This document shows, in pieces, positions 9,685 to 17,882 of a stretch of 64,000 nucleotides of DNA. The position numbers were made by a program, and so were the translations under genes. The stretch spans positions 2,480,001 to 2,544,000 of the forward strand of contig NZ_JABEKU010000001.1 in NCBI RefSeq assembly GCF_013283665.1, in the 5' to 3' direction. Every line of letters starts with the position of its first letter. Within the stretch, counting starts at the first letter, position 1. Source of the stretch: Ensifer sesbaniae. GTDB taxonomy: Bacteria > Pseudomonadota > Alphaproteobacteria > Rhizobiales > Rhizobiaceae. Below the pieces are notes generated by a model. It was not told the origin of the DNA. It ran no database searches and saw only the letters and a list, made by a program, of their open reading frames with translations.

Positions 9685-10665
9685 TCAGTTCGTGCCGAAG
9701 ATGCCGGAGAAGGTTTTGAGGTCCGCGTCGGAATTCTTCACCGCTTCAGCGGCGTTCACCGGCAGCACCTTGATCGTCTCGCGCGCCGGATAGCCTTCCG
9801 GCAGCGCCACGCCGTTGCGGGCCGGAATATAGCCCATCTTCGCCGCCGTCTTCTGGCCCTCCTCGGACAGCAGGAAGTCGACGAACTTCTTCGCGGCGTC
9901 GGCATTCTTGGCGGTCTTCAGGATGCCGACCGGCTCGGTCACGGCCGAAACGCCCTCGGCCGGGAAGACGAATTCCACCGGCGCGCCCTTGGCTTTCTCG
10001 CGGATCGCCATGAAGTCGACGAGCATGCCATAGGCCTTCTCGCCGGTCGCCACCGCCTTCAGCACGCCGCCATTGCCGCCGGCGGCCGTCGCGCCGTTTG
10101 CCGCAAGCGCCTTGTAGTAATCCCAACCGAGGCCGTCGATGCCGGTCAGCGTCTGCGCATGGATCAGCGCCGCACCCGAGGTCAGCGGGCTCGGCATGCT
10201 GACGAGGCCCTTGGCTTCCGGCTTTGCGAGATCCTGCCAGCCCGCGGGCTTCATCGCGGCGGACGTATTGTAGACGATGCCGGTGGTGATCATCTTGGTG
10301 GAGTAGTAGGCGCCGTCGGCATCATAGAGCGAGGCGTCGTAGCTCGCCGCTTCCGGCGACTTGTAGTTTTCCAGATGCCCGGCTTCCTTCAGCCGCTGCA
10401 TCGTCACCGTGTCGGCGATCAAGAGCACGTCGGCAACCGGATTGCCGGCCTCGATCTCGGCCATCAGCTTGGCCATGATCTTCGTCGTCCCCTCGCGCAC
10501 CCATTCCACCTCGATGCCCGGATTGGCCGCCTGGAATGCGTCGACGGTCGCCTGCGCATCCTCGTTCGGCTGGCTGGTATAGAGCACCAGGTTTTCGGCG
10601 TAAGCGGCGGTCGAAAGCAAACCTGCGGCAAGCGCGCCGGCAAGGACGGAAACGAGCGATTTCAT
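9685..10665 (-). CDS. Periplasmic substrate-binding protein, FbpA/AfuA-like
   Basis: The 326-residue protein begins with a signal peptide (MKSLVSVLAGALAAGLLSTA, cleavage near AYA/ENL). The mature chain starts LVLYTSQPNEDAQATVDAFQ, typical of family 1 extracellular binding proteins for ferric iron, thiamine or 2-aminoethylphosphonate. Tyrosine pairs occur at DGAYYST and WDYYKAL, but I cannot place them as the iron-binding pair by eye, so the ligand stays open. It is the first gene of a three-gene importer operon. No iron-regulator site was recognised upstream. Confidence 0.85.
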   Translation of the reverse strand: MKSLVSVLAGALAAGLLSTAAYAENLVLYTSQPNEDAQATVDAFQAANPGIEVEWVREGTTKIMAKLMAEIEAGNPVADVLLIADTVTMQRLKEAGHLENYKSPEAASYDASLYDADGAYYSTKMITTGIVYNTSAAMKPAGWQDLAKPEAKGLVSMPSPLTSGAALIHAQTLTGIDGLGWDYYKALAANGATAAGGNGGVLKAVATGEKAYGMLVDFMAIREKAKGAPVEFVFPAEGVSAVTEPVGILKTAKNADAAKKFVDFLLSEEGQKTAAKMGYIPARNGVALPEGYPARETIKVLPVNAAEAVKNSDADLKTFSGIFGTN

Positions 10666-10839
10666 GAATATACCCTCGTGTTGAAACTGGCGCCGAGGGA
10701 TAGAGCCGCCTTTTTACAGGGGTGTGACAGGCCGAACCGCATGCGGCCCGTCTTGCTCCCTCACCGGGAAAACGCAAGCTACCTTGACAAAACTTGCAGG
10801 CCGAGAAAGCTTGCACGGCATGCGTGTGGAGGGACTGCC

Positions 10840-11103
10840 GTGGACACTTTTCTGAAAATTGCCGGAGCAGTGGTCGTCGTCGTATCGCTGGCCTTCGCGC
10901 TGCAGGCAACCGTGCCGTATTTCGGCTGGATGGGCGTTCTCCTTGCCCTGCAGTCGGCATCGCCTGGCATCGGCGCAGGCATCGCGCTTGCGGCCTTCGG
11001 CTCGTTGCTCGGACAGCTCAAGAAAATCCGCCTCGCCACCGAGCGCCAGGCCGATCTGTTTCAGTCCATCTTGGAACACCGCAGCCAGCCTTCCGCCGAA
11101 TAG
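10840..11103 (+). CDS. Small membrane protein, unknown function
   Basis: The 87-residue product has two hydrophobic segments (GAVVVVVSLAFALQATVPYF and the GIGAGIALAAFGSLLG region) and a charged C-terminal tail ending RSQPSAE. The start is a GTG at 10840 preceded by GGAGGG. It lies between the divergent importer operon and the ECF41 module. I recognise no family. Confidence 0.55.
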   Translation: MDTFLKIAGAVVVVVSLAFALQATVPYFGWMGVLLALQSASPGIGAGIALAAFGSLLGQLKKIRLATERQADLFQSILEHRSQPSAE

Positions 11104-11147
11104 GCGCGAGCCCGTCGCAAAGGTTTCCGTAAAAAATTTCGCGCCGA

Positions 11148-11174
11148 TGTCACACCGGCCATAGCTCGCTCGTC
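11148..11174 (+). promoter_or_regulatory. Predicted ECF41 sigma promoter
   Basis: TGTCACA (11148-11154), a 16-base spacer and CGTC (11171-11174) match the known ECF41 target promoter (TGTCACA and CGTC/A elements). It lies 34 bases before the start of the AhpD-like gene, the usual ECF41 target, and the ECF41 gene follows that gene directly. Confidence 0.85.
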
Positions 11175-11207
11175 ATGGTATCGGAACCAACGAAAGGAAA
11201 CGGAACC

Positions 11208-11675
11208 ATGACTGCCAAGATCGACCTTTTCGCCGCTGCCCCCGCACTGATGAAGAACTGGATGGGCACATCCGTCGCCGTTGCCGCGAGCCTCGACCAG
11301 ACCATCATCGAGCTCGTGAAGATCCGCGCCTCGCAGATCAACGGCTGCGCCAACTGCATCAACATGCACACGCAGGAAGCCCGCGAGAAGGGCGAAACCG
11401 AGCAGCGCCTCTATCTGCTTTCGGCCTGGCGCGAGGCCCCCTGCTATTCCGATCGCGAACGCGCCGCGCTAGGCTGGACCGAGGCGCTGACCAGGCTTTC
11501 GGAAGGCCACGCCCACGAAAAGGCCTACGAAGCGCTGAAGCAACATTTCACCGAGGAGGAACAGGTGAAGCTCACGCTGATGATCAACGTCATCAATGGC
11601 TGGAACCGTCTTGCGGTCGGCTTCGGCCTCTGGGTCGAGCCGGCGGAAGCCAAGGCCGCGCAGGCCGCTGCCTGA
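11208..11675 (+). CDS. Carboxymuconolactone decarboxylase/AhpD-like protein
   Basis: The 155-residue protein has the AhpD-type redox motif in INGCANCINMHTQEAR (CxxC followed by histidine), so it is likely a small peroxidase/disulfide reductase rather than a true decarboxylase. The start at 11208 follows GAAAGGAAACGG; the longer frame at 11175 overlaps the predicted promoter core and is rejected. It overlaps the sigma factor gene by one base (TGATG). In ECF41 systems the sigma factor activates this partner gene. Confidence 0.88.
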   Translation: MTAKIDLFAAAPALMKNWMGTSVAVAASLDQTIIELVKIRASQINGCANCINMHTQEAREKGETEQRLYLLSAWREAPCYSDRERAALGWTEALTRLSEGHAHEKAYEALKQHFTEEEQVKLTLMINVINGWNRLAVGFGLWVEPAEAKAAQAAA

Positions 11676-12532
11676 TGGCGACGAGCTCCAACGAGGACGC
11701 AGCGGCGGCTTTCGACCCGCTGCGTCCGAAGCTCATTCGCGTCGCCTACCGCATGCTCGGCTCGGTCGCCGATGCGGAGGACATGGTGCAGGAGGCCTTC
11801 ATCCGCTGGATGGGGGCCGACCGCACGGCAGTGCGCGAGCCCGAAGCGTTCCTGCGCCGCACGGTGACCAGGCTCTGCCTCGATCAGTTGAAATCCGCCC
11901 GCCTGAAGCGCGAGACCTATGTCGGCCCCTGGCTTCCCGATCCCGTCGTCGAGGAGGAGCCGGAGGATGACGTCACGCTCCCCCTGATGCTGGCGCTCGA
12001 GCGGCTTTCGCCGCTGGAGCGCGCCGCCTTCCTGCTGCACGACGTCTTCGGCTTGAGCTTCGACGAAGTGGCCACCACGATCGAGCGCGACGCGGCCGCC
12101 TGCCGCCAGCTTGCGGCCCGGGCCCGCACCCATGTGCGCGAGGAACGGCCGCGCTTCCGGATCGAGCAGCAGCGCGGCCTCGAAATCGCCAATGCCTTCT
12201 TCGCGGCATCCCGCAGCGGCGACATGAAGACCCTCGGCGCCATGCTGGCGGCCGATGTCAGCATCCATTCCGATGGCGGCGGCAAGCGCCCGGCGGCGAT
12301 GCGGCCGATCCTCGGCTTCGACGCCGTGATGAAGGTGCACGAACAACTCGCCGCCCTCTTCGCCAAACATGGCTCGACTCTGGTGCGCGCCGGCTTCATC
12401 AACGGCCTGCCCGGCTTCGTCACTCGGGAAGCCGATGGCGAGCTGCAGTCGACCGCGCTGGAGATCGCGGACGGCAAGGTCGTGGCGATCTACGTGGTGC
12501 GCAATCCGGACAAGCTTGCGCATCTGCATTAG
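11675..12532 (+). CDS. RNA polymerase sigma factor, ECF41 group
   Basis: The 285-residue protein has sigma region 2 (RLGSVADAEDMVQEAFIRW context) and region 4 (LSPLERAAFLLHDVFGLSFD) followed by a SnoaL-like C-terminal domain of about 120 residues. That extension carries the two ECF41 hallmarks, DGGGK (SIHSDGGGKRPAAMRPI) and NPDKL at the end, which in this group regulate the sigma factor in place of an anti-sigma protein. It is co-transcribed with the AhpD-like gene. The inducing signal is unknown. Confidence 0.92.
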   Translation: MATSSNEDAAAAFDPLRPKLIRVAYRMLGSVADAEDMVQEAFIRWMGADRTAVREPEAFLRRTVTRLCLDQLKSARLKRETYVGPWLPDPVVEEEPEDDVTLPLMLALERLSPLERAAFLLHDVFGLSFDEVATTIERDAAACRQLAARARTHVREERPRFRIEQQRGLEIANAFFAASRSGDMKTLGAMLAADVSIHSDGGGKRPAAMRPILGFDAVMKVHEQLAALFAKHGSTLVRAGFINGLPGFVTREADGELQSTALEIADGKVVAIYVVRNPDKLAHLH

Positions 12533-12656
12533 GTCCGGGATTGGCCGGCGCATTGAGCCGCCGACAGACTGGCGAGCATTGTTTGTAGGCCCGCAAGGGA
12601 AGCTGGTGCGTCAGCCAAGATCTCCATCATTCCTGTGCTTGTCACACGAATCCCTA

Positions 12657-12731
12657 GCAGTTCCGATGGAACTGCGGACCAGCCCAAGTCTTTGGGCTGA
12701 AAGGTTCTTTTGACCCGACGGACGTCGGGTC
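12657..12731. repeat. Three consecutive perfect stem-loops
   Basis: Perfect inverted repeats lie at 12657-12675 (8-bp arms, GAT loop), 12680-12699 (CAGCCCAA/TTGGGCTG, 4-base loop) and 12712-12731 (GACCCGACG/CGTCGGGTC, 2-base loop). They fill the convergent gap between the sigma gene and ridA. None is followed by a T tract on either strand, so they are not classical terminators. The rest of 12533-12831 shows nothing else. Confidence 0.7.
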
Positions 12732-12831
12732 GCTCACATCCCCGCCACAGGGACGAGGATGAGGGAGATTGGGATTCCCGCTCGCCAGAAGGCATCTTCG
12801 GCTCAGCAGGCTGCCAGCGATCCCGCGCGAA

Positions 12832-13254
12832 CTAGGCCGCCCGCTCGCGCTCAATTCCCGCGCTCGCCGGAATCCGCGCGATCACCTTGATCTCGAAATC
12901 GAAGCCGGCGAGCCAGTTGACGCCGATGGCGGTCCAGTTCGGATAGGGCTTTTCGGAGAAGATCCGGTTCTTGACGGCCATGATCGTCTCGAACTGGTTT
13001 TCCGGGTCGGTGTGGAAGGTCGTGACGTCGACAATGTCGTCGAAACTGCAGCCGGCCGCCTGCAGCGTTGCCCCGAGATTGTCGAAGGCACGCTCGACCT
13101 GGCGGGCGAAATCCGGCTCGGGCGTGCCGTCCTCGCGGCTGCCGACCTGGCCGGAGACGAACAGCAGGTCCTCGGAGCGGATCGCGGCGGAATAGCCGTG
13201 TGCCTCGTAGAGCGCGTGGCGGTTGGCGGGAAAGATTGCGTCGCGTGAAGTCAT
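12832..13254 (-). CDS. RidA/YjgF family enamine deaminase-like protein
   Basis: The 140-residue protein has the RidA fold pattern: SEDLLFVSGQVGSREDGTPE, then FARQVERAFDNLGATLQAAG and a conserved C-terminal VNWLAGFDFEIKVIARIP. Canonical RidA hydrolyses reactive 2-aminoacrylate; the usual catalytic arginine motif near the C-terminus (xxRVEIE) is replaced here by FEIKVIARI, so activity may differ. It is divergent from a TetR gene with three operators in the shared promoter, so that regulator very likely controls it. Confidence 0.85.
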   Translation of the reverse strand: MTSRDAIFPANRHALYEAHGYSAAIRSEDLLFVSGQVGSREDGTPEPDFARQVERAFDNLGATLQAAGCSFDDIVDVTTFHTDPENQFETIMAVKNRIFSEKPYPNWTAIGVNWLAGFDFEIKVIARIPASAGIERERAA

Positions 13255-13342
13255 CGGTCTGGTCCTTTTCTTGAAATCCAGGGCGCAGAAACGGGCGAGC
13301 GCTGCCCGATCAGGCAGAGCTTCACAACACCCGCTCCATTTG

Positions 13343-13410
13343 ATATACGCCGCGTATATGAACTAACCAAATACGACGCGTATGTCAAATTCATATACGT
13401 GCCGTATATG
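13343..13410. promoter_or_regulatory. Array of three TetR operators
   Basis: Three related inverted repeats occupy the RidA/TetR divergent promoter: 13343-13359 (ATATACGC-C-GCGTATAT), 13371-13383 (ATACG-ACG-CGTAT) and 13392-13410 (CATATACG-TGC-CGTATATG). They share the ATACG/CGTAT core. Sites so close to both starts imply repression of both genes by the adjacent TetR protein. Confidence 0.85.
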
Positions 13411-13424
13411 AGATTGAGGACCGC

Positions 13425-14015
13425 ATGGCCAGACGCCGCCAAGAGACGATGGAAGAGAACCGCACCAAGCTGATCGCGGCGGGCCGCAAAGCCTTCGCGA
13501 AAAAGGGCTATGCCGCCGCCTCGATGGATGAACTCACTGCCGATGTCGGCCTGACGCGTGGCGCGCTCTACCACAATTTCGGCGACAAGCGCGGGCTGCT
13601 CGCCGCCGTGGTCAACCAGATCGACAGCGAAATGGCCGCGCGCGCCAAGGAGATCGGCAGCGGCAGCGAAGACGGCTGGCAGGCGATGCTCGCCGAAGGC
13701 ACCGCCTATATCGAGATGGCGCTCGATCCGGAGGTGCAGCGGATCGTGCTGCTCGACGGGCCCGCCGTGCTCGGCGACCCCTCGAAATGGCCGAGCCAGA
13801 ACAGTTGCCTGCTGGCGACGCGGCAGACCGTCGAGCGCCTGCTCGAAAAGGGCATCCTGAAACCCGTCGACCCGGAAGCCGCGGCAAGGCTCTTGAGCGG
13901 CGCCGCTCTCAACGCCGCTCTCTGGGTGGCTGCCAGCGACGATCCGAAGGCGGTGCTGCCGAAGGCGATCGACGCCTTCCGGTCGATGGTTTCCGGCTTT
14001 CTGGCCGAACGCTGA
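13425..14015 (+). CDS. TetR family transcriptional regulator
   Basis: The 196-residue protein has the TetR N-terminal helix-turn-helix (IAAGRKAFAKKGYAAASMDE, then LTADVGLTRGALYHNFGDKR) and a larger ligand-binding C-terminal half. The start at 13425 sits 14 bases after the last of three palindromes. It probably represses itself and the divergent ridA-like gene until a small ligand binds. Confidence 0.92.
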   Translation: MARRRQETMEENRTKLIAAGRKAFAKKGYAAASMDELTADVGLTRGALYHNFGDKRGLLAAVVNQIDSEMAARAKEIGSGSEDGWQAMLAEGTAYIEMALDPEVQRIVLLDGPAVLGDPSKWPSQNSCLLATRQTVERLLEKGILKPVDPEAAARLLSGAALNAALWVAASDDPKAVLPKAIDAFRSMVSGFLAER

Positions 14016-14214
14016 AGCGTCCGCGCGTCTCGCACAGGATGCGCTCGACCCAGCGCCCCCACGACCTCCCTTCATCGAGAAAGCCGTAACAGGCTTTCGG
14101 CGTTGCGCCGGAATGACGCTTGCACAAATGCGGTCCATATCGGCTCTGCAACTTCAGTAATCGGTCAAACTTGGCCTTCTTGACCGCATCGAGATTTGAC
14201 GATACTGCTGCTCG

Positions 14215-14230
14215 TGAGGTACGTACCTCA
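14215..14230. promoter_or_regulatory. 16-bp perfect palindrome, candidate operator
   Basis: TGAGGTACGTACCTCA is a perfect palindrome 97 bases before the PPOX flavoprotein start, in the 311-base gap after the TetR gene. It looks like a dimeric repressor site, but no matching regulator gene is adjacent and the sequence differs from the TetR operators at 13343-13410. The rest of the gap shows no gene. Confidence 0.55.
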
Positions 14231-14326
14231 TTGATGAAGCGCGCATCGGAAACGTTGAGAAACTGGGGCGCTGGCTAGGGAATCCCGAGGAACTGACTGA
14301 TCAAGCCAATTTCGAAAGGCAGGACA

Positions 14327-14977
14327 ATGAAGGGGCTCAAGCTCAATGAAGAATTCACGATAACGGATGAACAATCTCTCAGAAGTCTTTTTGATGCGAC
14401 ACATGGTCTGGCAATACTGAAATGTCAGGACACTCTCGGGGAACACGCGCAAGAGTTTATTAGGCGCTCGCCCTTCTTGTGCATCGGCACACAAAATCTG
14501 GATGGAAAAGCAGACGTCAGTCCCCGCGGCGACCCTGTCGGTTTTGTCAAAATCCTGGATGAGCATACGCTGGCGATACCCGACCGTCCGGGCAACAACC
14601 GCCTCGACAGCCTGGTCAATATCATCGCCAATCCGAGCGTCGGGCTGCTGTTCATCATCCCGGGGTTTGACGATACGTTACGCGTGAATGGGCAGGCCAC
14701 TCTGGTAAATGACCCCGAACTTCTGAAGACCATGGTTGTCAACGATCGCGCGCCTAAACTCGCGATCGTGGTTAGGGTGAGTGAGGTTTTCATGCACTGC
14801 GCCAAGGCCTTCCGGCGCTCTCATTTGTGGAGCCCGGATCATTTCCAAGATCGGGCCGAGATGCCGTCGCTCGTAAAAATCATTCTGGACGAAACAACTG
14901 GCGCACCCACGGATAAGGAAGAGATGCGCAAAATGGACGACGATCTGGAAGAGGATTATCGCAGAACGCTTTACTAG
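14327..14977 (+). CDS. Pyridoxamine 5'-phosphate oxidase-like FMN flavoprotein
   Basis: The 216-residue protein contains the split-barrel flavin fold pattern: FLCIGTQNLDGKADVSPRGD, then DRPGNNRLDSLVNIIANPSV and GLLFIIPGFDDTLRVNGQAT. This matches the PPOX subfamily that includes MSMEG_1061-like proteins. It probably binds FMN or F420-like cofactors and reduces an unknown substrate. Its stop codon (TAG at 14975-14977) lies at the very edge of a CTAG-bounded repeat. The start at 14327 follows AGGCAGGA. Confidence 0.82.
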   Translation: MKGLKLNEEFTITDEQSLRSLFDATHGLAILKCQDTLGEHAQEFIRRSPFLCIGTQNLDGKADVSPRGDPVGFVKILDEHTLAIPDRPGNNRLDSLVNIIANPSVGLLFIIPGFDDTLRVNGQATLVNDPELLKTMVVNDRAPKLAIVVRVSEVFMHCAKAFRRSHLWSPDHFQDRAEMPSLVKIILDETTGAPTDKEEMRKMDDDLEEDYRRTLY

Positions 14978-15080
14978 AGCGTCCTGCTTTCAAGTGGAAT
15001 CACTTGAAGGCGGAAAGATGCTCTAGAATCAATGTTCTAGAGTGTCCTCAAAGCGTTCATATGAACGCACCGCGCTCTAG
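14974..15080. repeat. CTAG-bounded palindromic element, copy 1
   Basis: The 107-base element begins CTAGAGC and ends GCTCTAG, with an internal TCAAGTGGAATCACTTGA hairpin, a GATGCTCTAGA block and GCGTTCATATGAACGC. It provides the TAG stop of the PPOX gene at its left edge and the TAG stop of the opposing cyclase gene at its right edge. A second copy in the same orientation lies at 17151-17255, on the other side of the cyclase. Confidence 0.8.
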
Positions 15081-16981
15081 CTGGCCCTCTCACCCACGAG
15101 CTCCCAGAGGTCGACCTTCTCGTGGCGCCCCTTCACCGGTATGAGCCCGATCGCCCGGAAGGCAAAGGCATCGCCAACGGCGTCGCGCACGGCGCCGCTG
15201 ACGAGGATCGTTGTGCCGAACTCCTTGTTCAATCCTTCGAGCCTCGAGGCGACGTTGATCGTGTCGCCCATGGCGGTGTATTGCTGGCGCGAGATCGCGC
15301 CGAAGCTGCCGACGACGGCCGGGCCGGTATGCAGGCCGAAGCGGGTGAACAATTCCGGTCGCCCGCTCCGGCGGTTGGCCTCGTTCAGACGGTCGACCGC
15401 CGCCTTCATCGCGAGCGCTGAGCGACAGCCGTTTTCCGCATGCCGCGGATCCGCAACGGGTGCGTTCCACATGGCGAACAGGGAGTCGCCGAGATATTGC
15501 ACCACCGTGCCGGCATGCGCTTCGGCAATCCCGTTCAGCTCCTCGAAATAGGCGGAGAGGATGTCCACCACGTCCTCGGGCGAATGCCGCTCGGATATGG
15601 TGGTAAAGTCGCGGATGTCGGTGAAAAGCACCGTCACCTCCTGCCGCGCCGCCTTGGCGACCGCCTCCCCGCGTGGATTGACGATCCGCCGCACCACTTC
15701 GCGCGGCACGTAGAGCGCAAACTGGCGGATGGCATGGCGGCTGGCGGCCAGTGCGCCGGCCAGCGTGTTGATCTCGGTGATAAAGGAATGCGGCGTCCCC
15801 TTCCCGGCAAAGTTCAGATCGCCGATCCGCCGCGCCTCGTCCGCCAGCCGGTAGAGCGTGCGGCTGATCACGCGCGACAGCAGGACCGACCCGACGACGC
15901 CAGCCACCAGCAGGCTGGCAGCAATCAGGAGGTTGCGGATGAGCAGCCGGTTCGCCTGGGCCACAAGGTCCTGCAGCGGCACGACGATTGCGACCGAGCT
16001 GCCTTTGAACAGGCCGGAAACGCTGACCGGCGCCATCTGGATCAGATAGCGCTCCCCGGCGAGATCGGTTTCGGCAAGCCCTCCGCCCGCATAGGCTGCC
16101 TTCTTGCGCAGCCGGGCGACGACGTCGAGGCTCGGATCGAGGCTTAGCATGTTGGCCCCGCCGCCGCCCGACCACGCGCCGAGAATCGTGCTCATGAGCG
16201 CCGGGTCGGAATGGGCCACGAGCCTGTCATCGCTGCCGATGACATAGGACCTCGCCCGCGGCGAAATCTGCCGCGCATCGAGCAGGCGGCTGACCGTCTG
16301 CAGGTGAATGTTGGTGCCGACAACGATGCTGCTGGCCCCCTTCAAGGGGGTTGCCAAAGCCAGGGTCGGCACCTTGAGGGTTCCGGTGACATAGGGTCCG
16401 ACGGAAACCGGCTCGCCGCTTCGCAGCGCCGCCTGGTACCAGGGGCTCTGCCGCGGATCGAAATTCGTCCGCTCGAACGGGCGCTCGCCGATCGGACGCG
16501 CTTCGCCATCGAGAAACCGGAGCGTCGACACGAGGCCAACGCTCTGCCCATGGGCAAGCACCCGCACGGCAAACGCGGTGCCCGCCGGCGCGCGGAGGCT
16601 CTGGCGGACATAGTCCCTCTCCGTGTTGATCACCTGCAGGTAGGAGCCGTCGGGATAGCCCGCATAGATGCTCGTCGCGTTGGAAACGCTTCTGAGCACT
16701 TCCAGGAAGAACTGTGTCTTCGGCTCCAGGTCTCCGGGCGGCGCGACGGCAAGCTGCGGCACCGTGGAGGCAAGCGCAACCGCCTCCTGGCCGCCCTCTA
16801 GCGCATTCCGGTATCCTTCGATCAGCCGCAGGCTCATCTCCCGCATGTGCTTCTCGCCGGCGAGGATCGCCGCCTGCCGCCCTTGGCTGAACGCCATCCA
16901 GATGATCGGCGTCGCCGTTAGAAGCAACAGCGCGACGACGAGCACGCTGAGATGCACTCTGAGAGGTTTGGACCAGTTCAC
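15077..16981 (-). CDS. Membrane adenylate/guanylate cyclase with Cache sensor
   Basis: The 634-residue protein has an N-terminal membrane helix (residues about 8-30), a periplasmic dCache-type sensor (about 45-340), a second helix (about 345-370), a HAMP-like linker and a class III cyclase domain (about 445-620). Metal aspartates are present (VLFTDIRDF and QYLGDSLF), as are the transition-state Asn and Arg (NVASRLE). The base-selecting lysine expected before the second metal site is glutamine (VVQYLGDS), while the partner aspartate (MGDTIN) is kept. The GTG at 16981 is chosen because GGGGGA precedes it; the upstream extension lacks signal features. It probably senses a small extracellular molecule. 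Confidence 0.9.
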   Translation of the reverse strand: MNWSKPLRVHLSVLVVALLLLTATPIIWMAFSQGRQAAILAGEKHMREMSLRLIEGYRNALEGGQEAVALASTVPQLAVAPPGDLEPKTQFFLEVLRSVSNATSIYAGYPDGSYLQVINTERDYVRQSLRAPAGTAFAVRVLAHGQSVGLVSTLRFLDGEARPIGERPFERTNFDPRQSPWYQAALRSGEPVSVGPYVTGTLKVPTLALATPLKGASSIVVGTNIHLQTVSRLLDARQISPRARSYVIGSDDRLVAHSDPALMSTILGAWSGGGGANMLSLDPSLDVVARLRKKAAYAGGGLAETDLAGERYLIQMAPVSVSGLFKGSSVAIVVPLQDLVAQANRLLIRNLLIAASLLVAGVVGSVLLSRVISRTLYRLADEARRIGDLNFAGKGTPHSFITEINTLAGALAASRHAIRQFALYVPREVVRRIVNPRGEAVAKAARQEVTVLFTDIRDFTTISERHSPEDVVDILSAYFEELNGIAEAHAGTVVQYLGDSLFAMWNAPVADPRHAENGCRSALAMKAAVDRLNEANRRSGRPELFTRFGLHTGPAVVGSFGAISRQQYTAMGDTINVASRLEGLNKEFGTTILVSGAVRDAVGDAFAFRAIGLIPVKGRHEKVDLWELVGERAS

Positions 16982-17150
16982 GCGATTCCCCCAAAAACGC
17001 GACTGAGTTTCGGGGAACCTAGCACCTGCCCGCGTCGGCAGGAATGCGCAATCTTTCAAAGAAATAGGCCATTTCATCGAATAGCATGGACAATGAAATG
17101 GCCCGGCATTCGGCAGGTGACCCGCAGCGGAAAACGCCGCCCGTTCAGGT

Positions 17151-17255
17151 CTAGAGCATCCGCTCTCAAGTGGAACCACTGGAAGCGGAAAGATGCTCTA
17201 GAAACAAAGTGCTAGAGCGACCTTAGTGCGTTCATAAGAACGCACGGCGCTCTAG
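17151..17255. repeat. CTAG-bounded palindromic element, copy 2
   Basis: This 105-base element is homologous to the one at 14974-15080: CTAGAGC start, CTCAAGTGGAACCACTGG block, GATGCTCTAGA, GCGTTCATAAGAACGC and GCTCTAG end. It sits between the cyclase 5' end and the deaminase 3' end and supplies the deaminase TAG stop (17252-17254). Confidence 0.8.
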
Positions 17256-17857
17256 TTCAACGGGATGGCATTGCCGTCCTTGCTTGCCTGATAGGCGGCC
17301 GAGAGTTCGTCATATTTGGCGCGGATCGCATCGGCGCGGGACTTCAGTTCGTTGCGCTGCGGCTCGGGCAGGCCATCGATCAGGGCGTGGATCGACTGGC
17401 CCTTCCAGAACGCATTCGTCCGGTTGTAGCCGCCGGGCTCCAGCGTGAAGACCTCCTTCAGGATCTTGAGATCGTGAGGGATGGAGAAGGAGTCGCGGGA
17501 ATCCTCATGGCTGAAGAAGTAATAGAAATTGTCGAAGCCCGCCCAGGTGATCGCCGACAGGCACATCGAGCAGGGCTCGTGCGTGGAGAGGAAGATGAGG
17601 TCGCGGCTATCCGGCCGCGCGCTGCCTTCGATCTCGTAGAAGCGCTTCAGCGTGTGCACTTCGCCGTGCCAGAGCGGGTTTTCCGTCTCGTTGTTGGTCT
17701 CGACGAGCACGGTCGAAAGATCGGACTTGCACATGAGTGCCGCGCCGAAGATCTTGTTGCCGGCGGCAACGCCCGCTTCCGTTGCCGGGATGATGCCGCG
17801 CTCCATGGCGCCGAGCAGCGCGTCGAGGAGTTGGTAGTTGTCGGTTCCTTGTGTCAT
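17252..17857 (-). CDS. Zinc-dependent nucleoside/nucleobase deaminase
   Basis: The 201-residue protein has the cytidine-deaminase-superfamily zinc site: HGE in NPLWHGEVHTLKRF and PCxxC in STHEPCSMCLSAITWAGF. Its length and long C-terminal region fit bacterial nucleoside deaminases acting on purine or pyrimidine bases rather than tRNA. The ATG at 17857 has AGGA about 8 bases upstream; a TTG two codons earlier is too close to that site. A purine permease gene follows upstream on the same strand, which suggests a shared salvage role. Confidence 0.83.
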   Translation of the reverse strand: MTQGTDNYQLLDALLGAMERGIIPATEAGVAAGNKIFGAALMCKSDLSTVLVETNNETENPLWHGEVHTLKRFYEIEGSARPDSRDLIFLSTHEPCSMCLSAITWAGFDNFYYFFSHEDSRDSFSIPHDLKILKEVFTLEPGGYNRTNAFWKGQSIHALIDGLPEPQRNELKSRADAIRAKYDELSAAYQASKDGNAIPLN

Positions 17858-17882
17858 TCCCAATGTCCTTTTGTTGGGTTTT

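Noticed and set aside
11175-11207. Longer start for the AhpD-like gene
   Set aside because: The ATG at 11175 falls directly at the predicted promoter -10 element; 11208 has a better ribosome site.
12529-12795. Minus-strand frame in the convergent gap
   Set aside because: Covers the three stem-loops and has no family signal.
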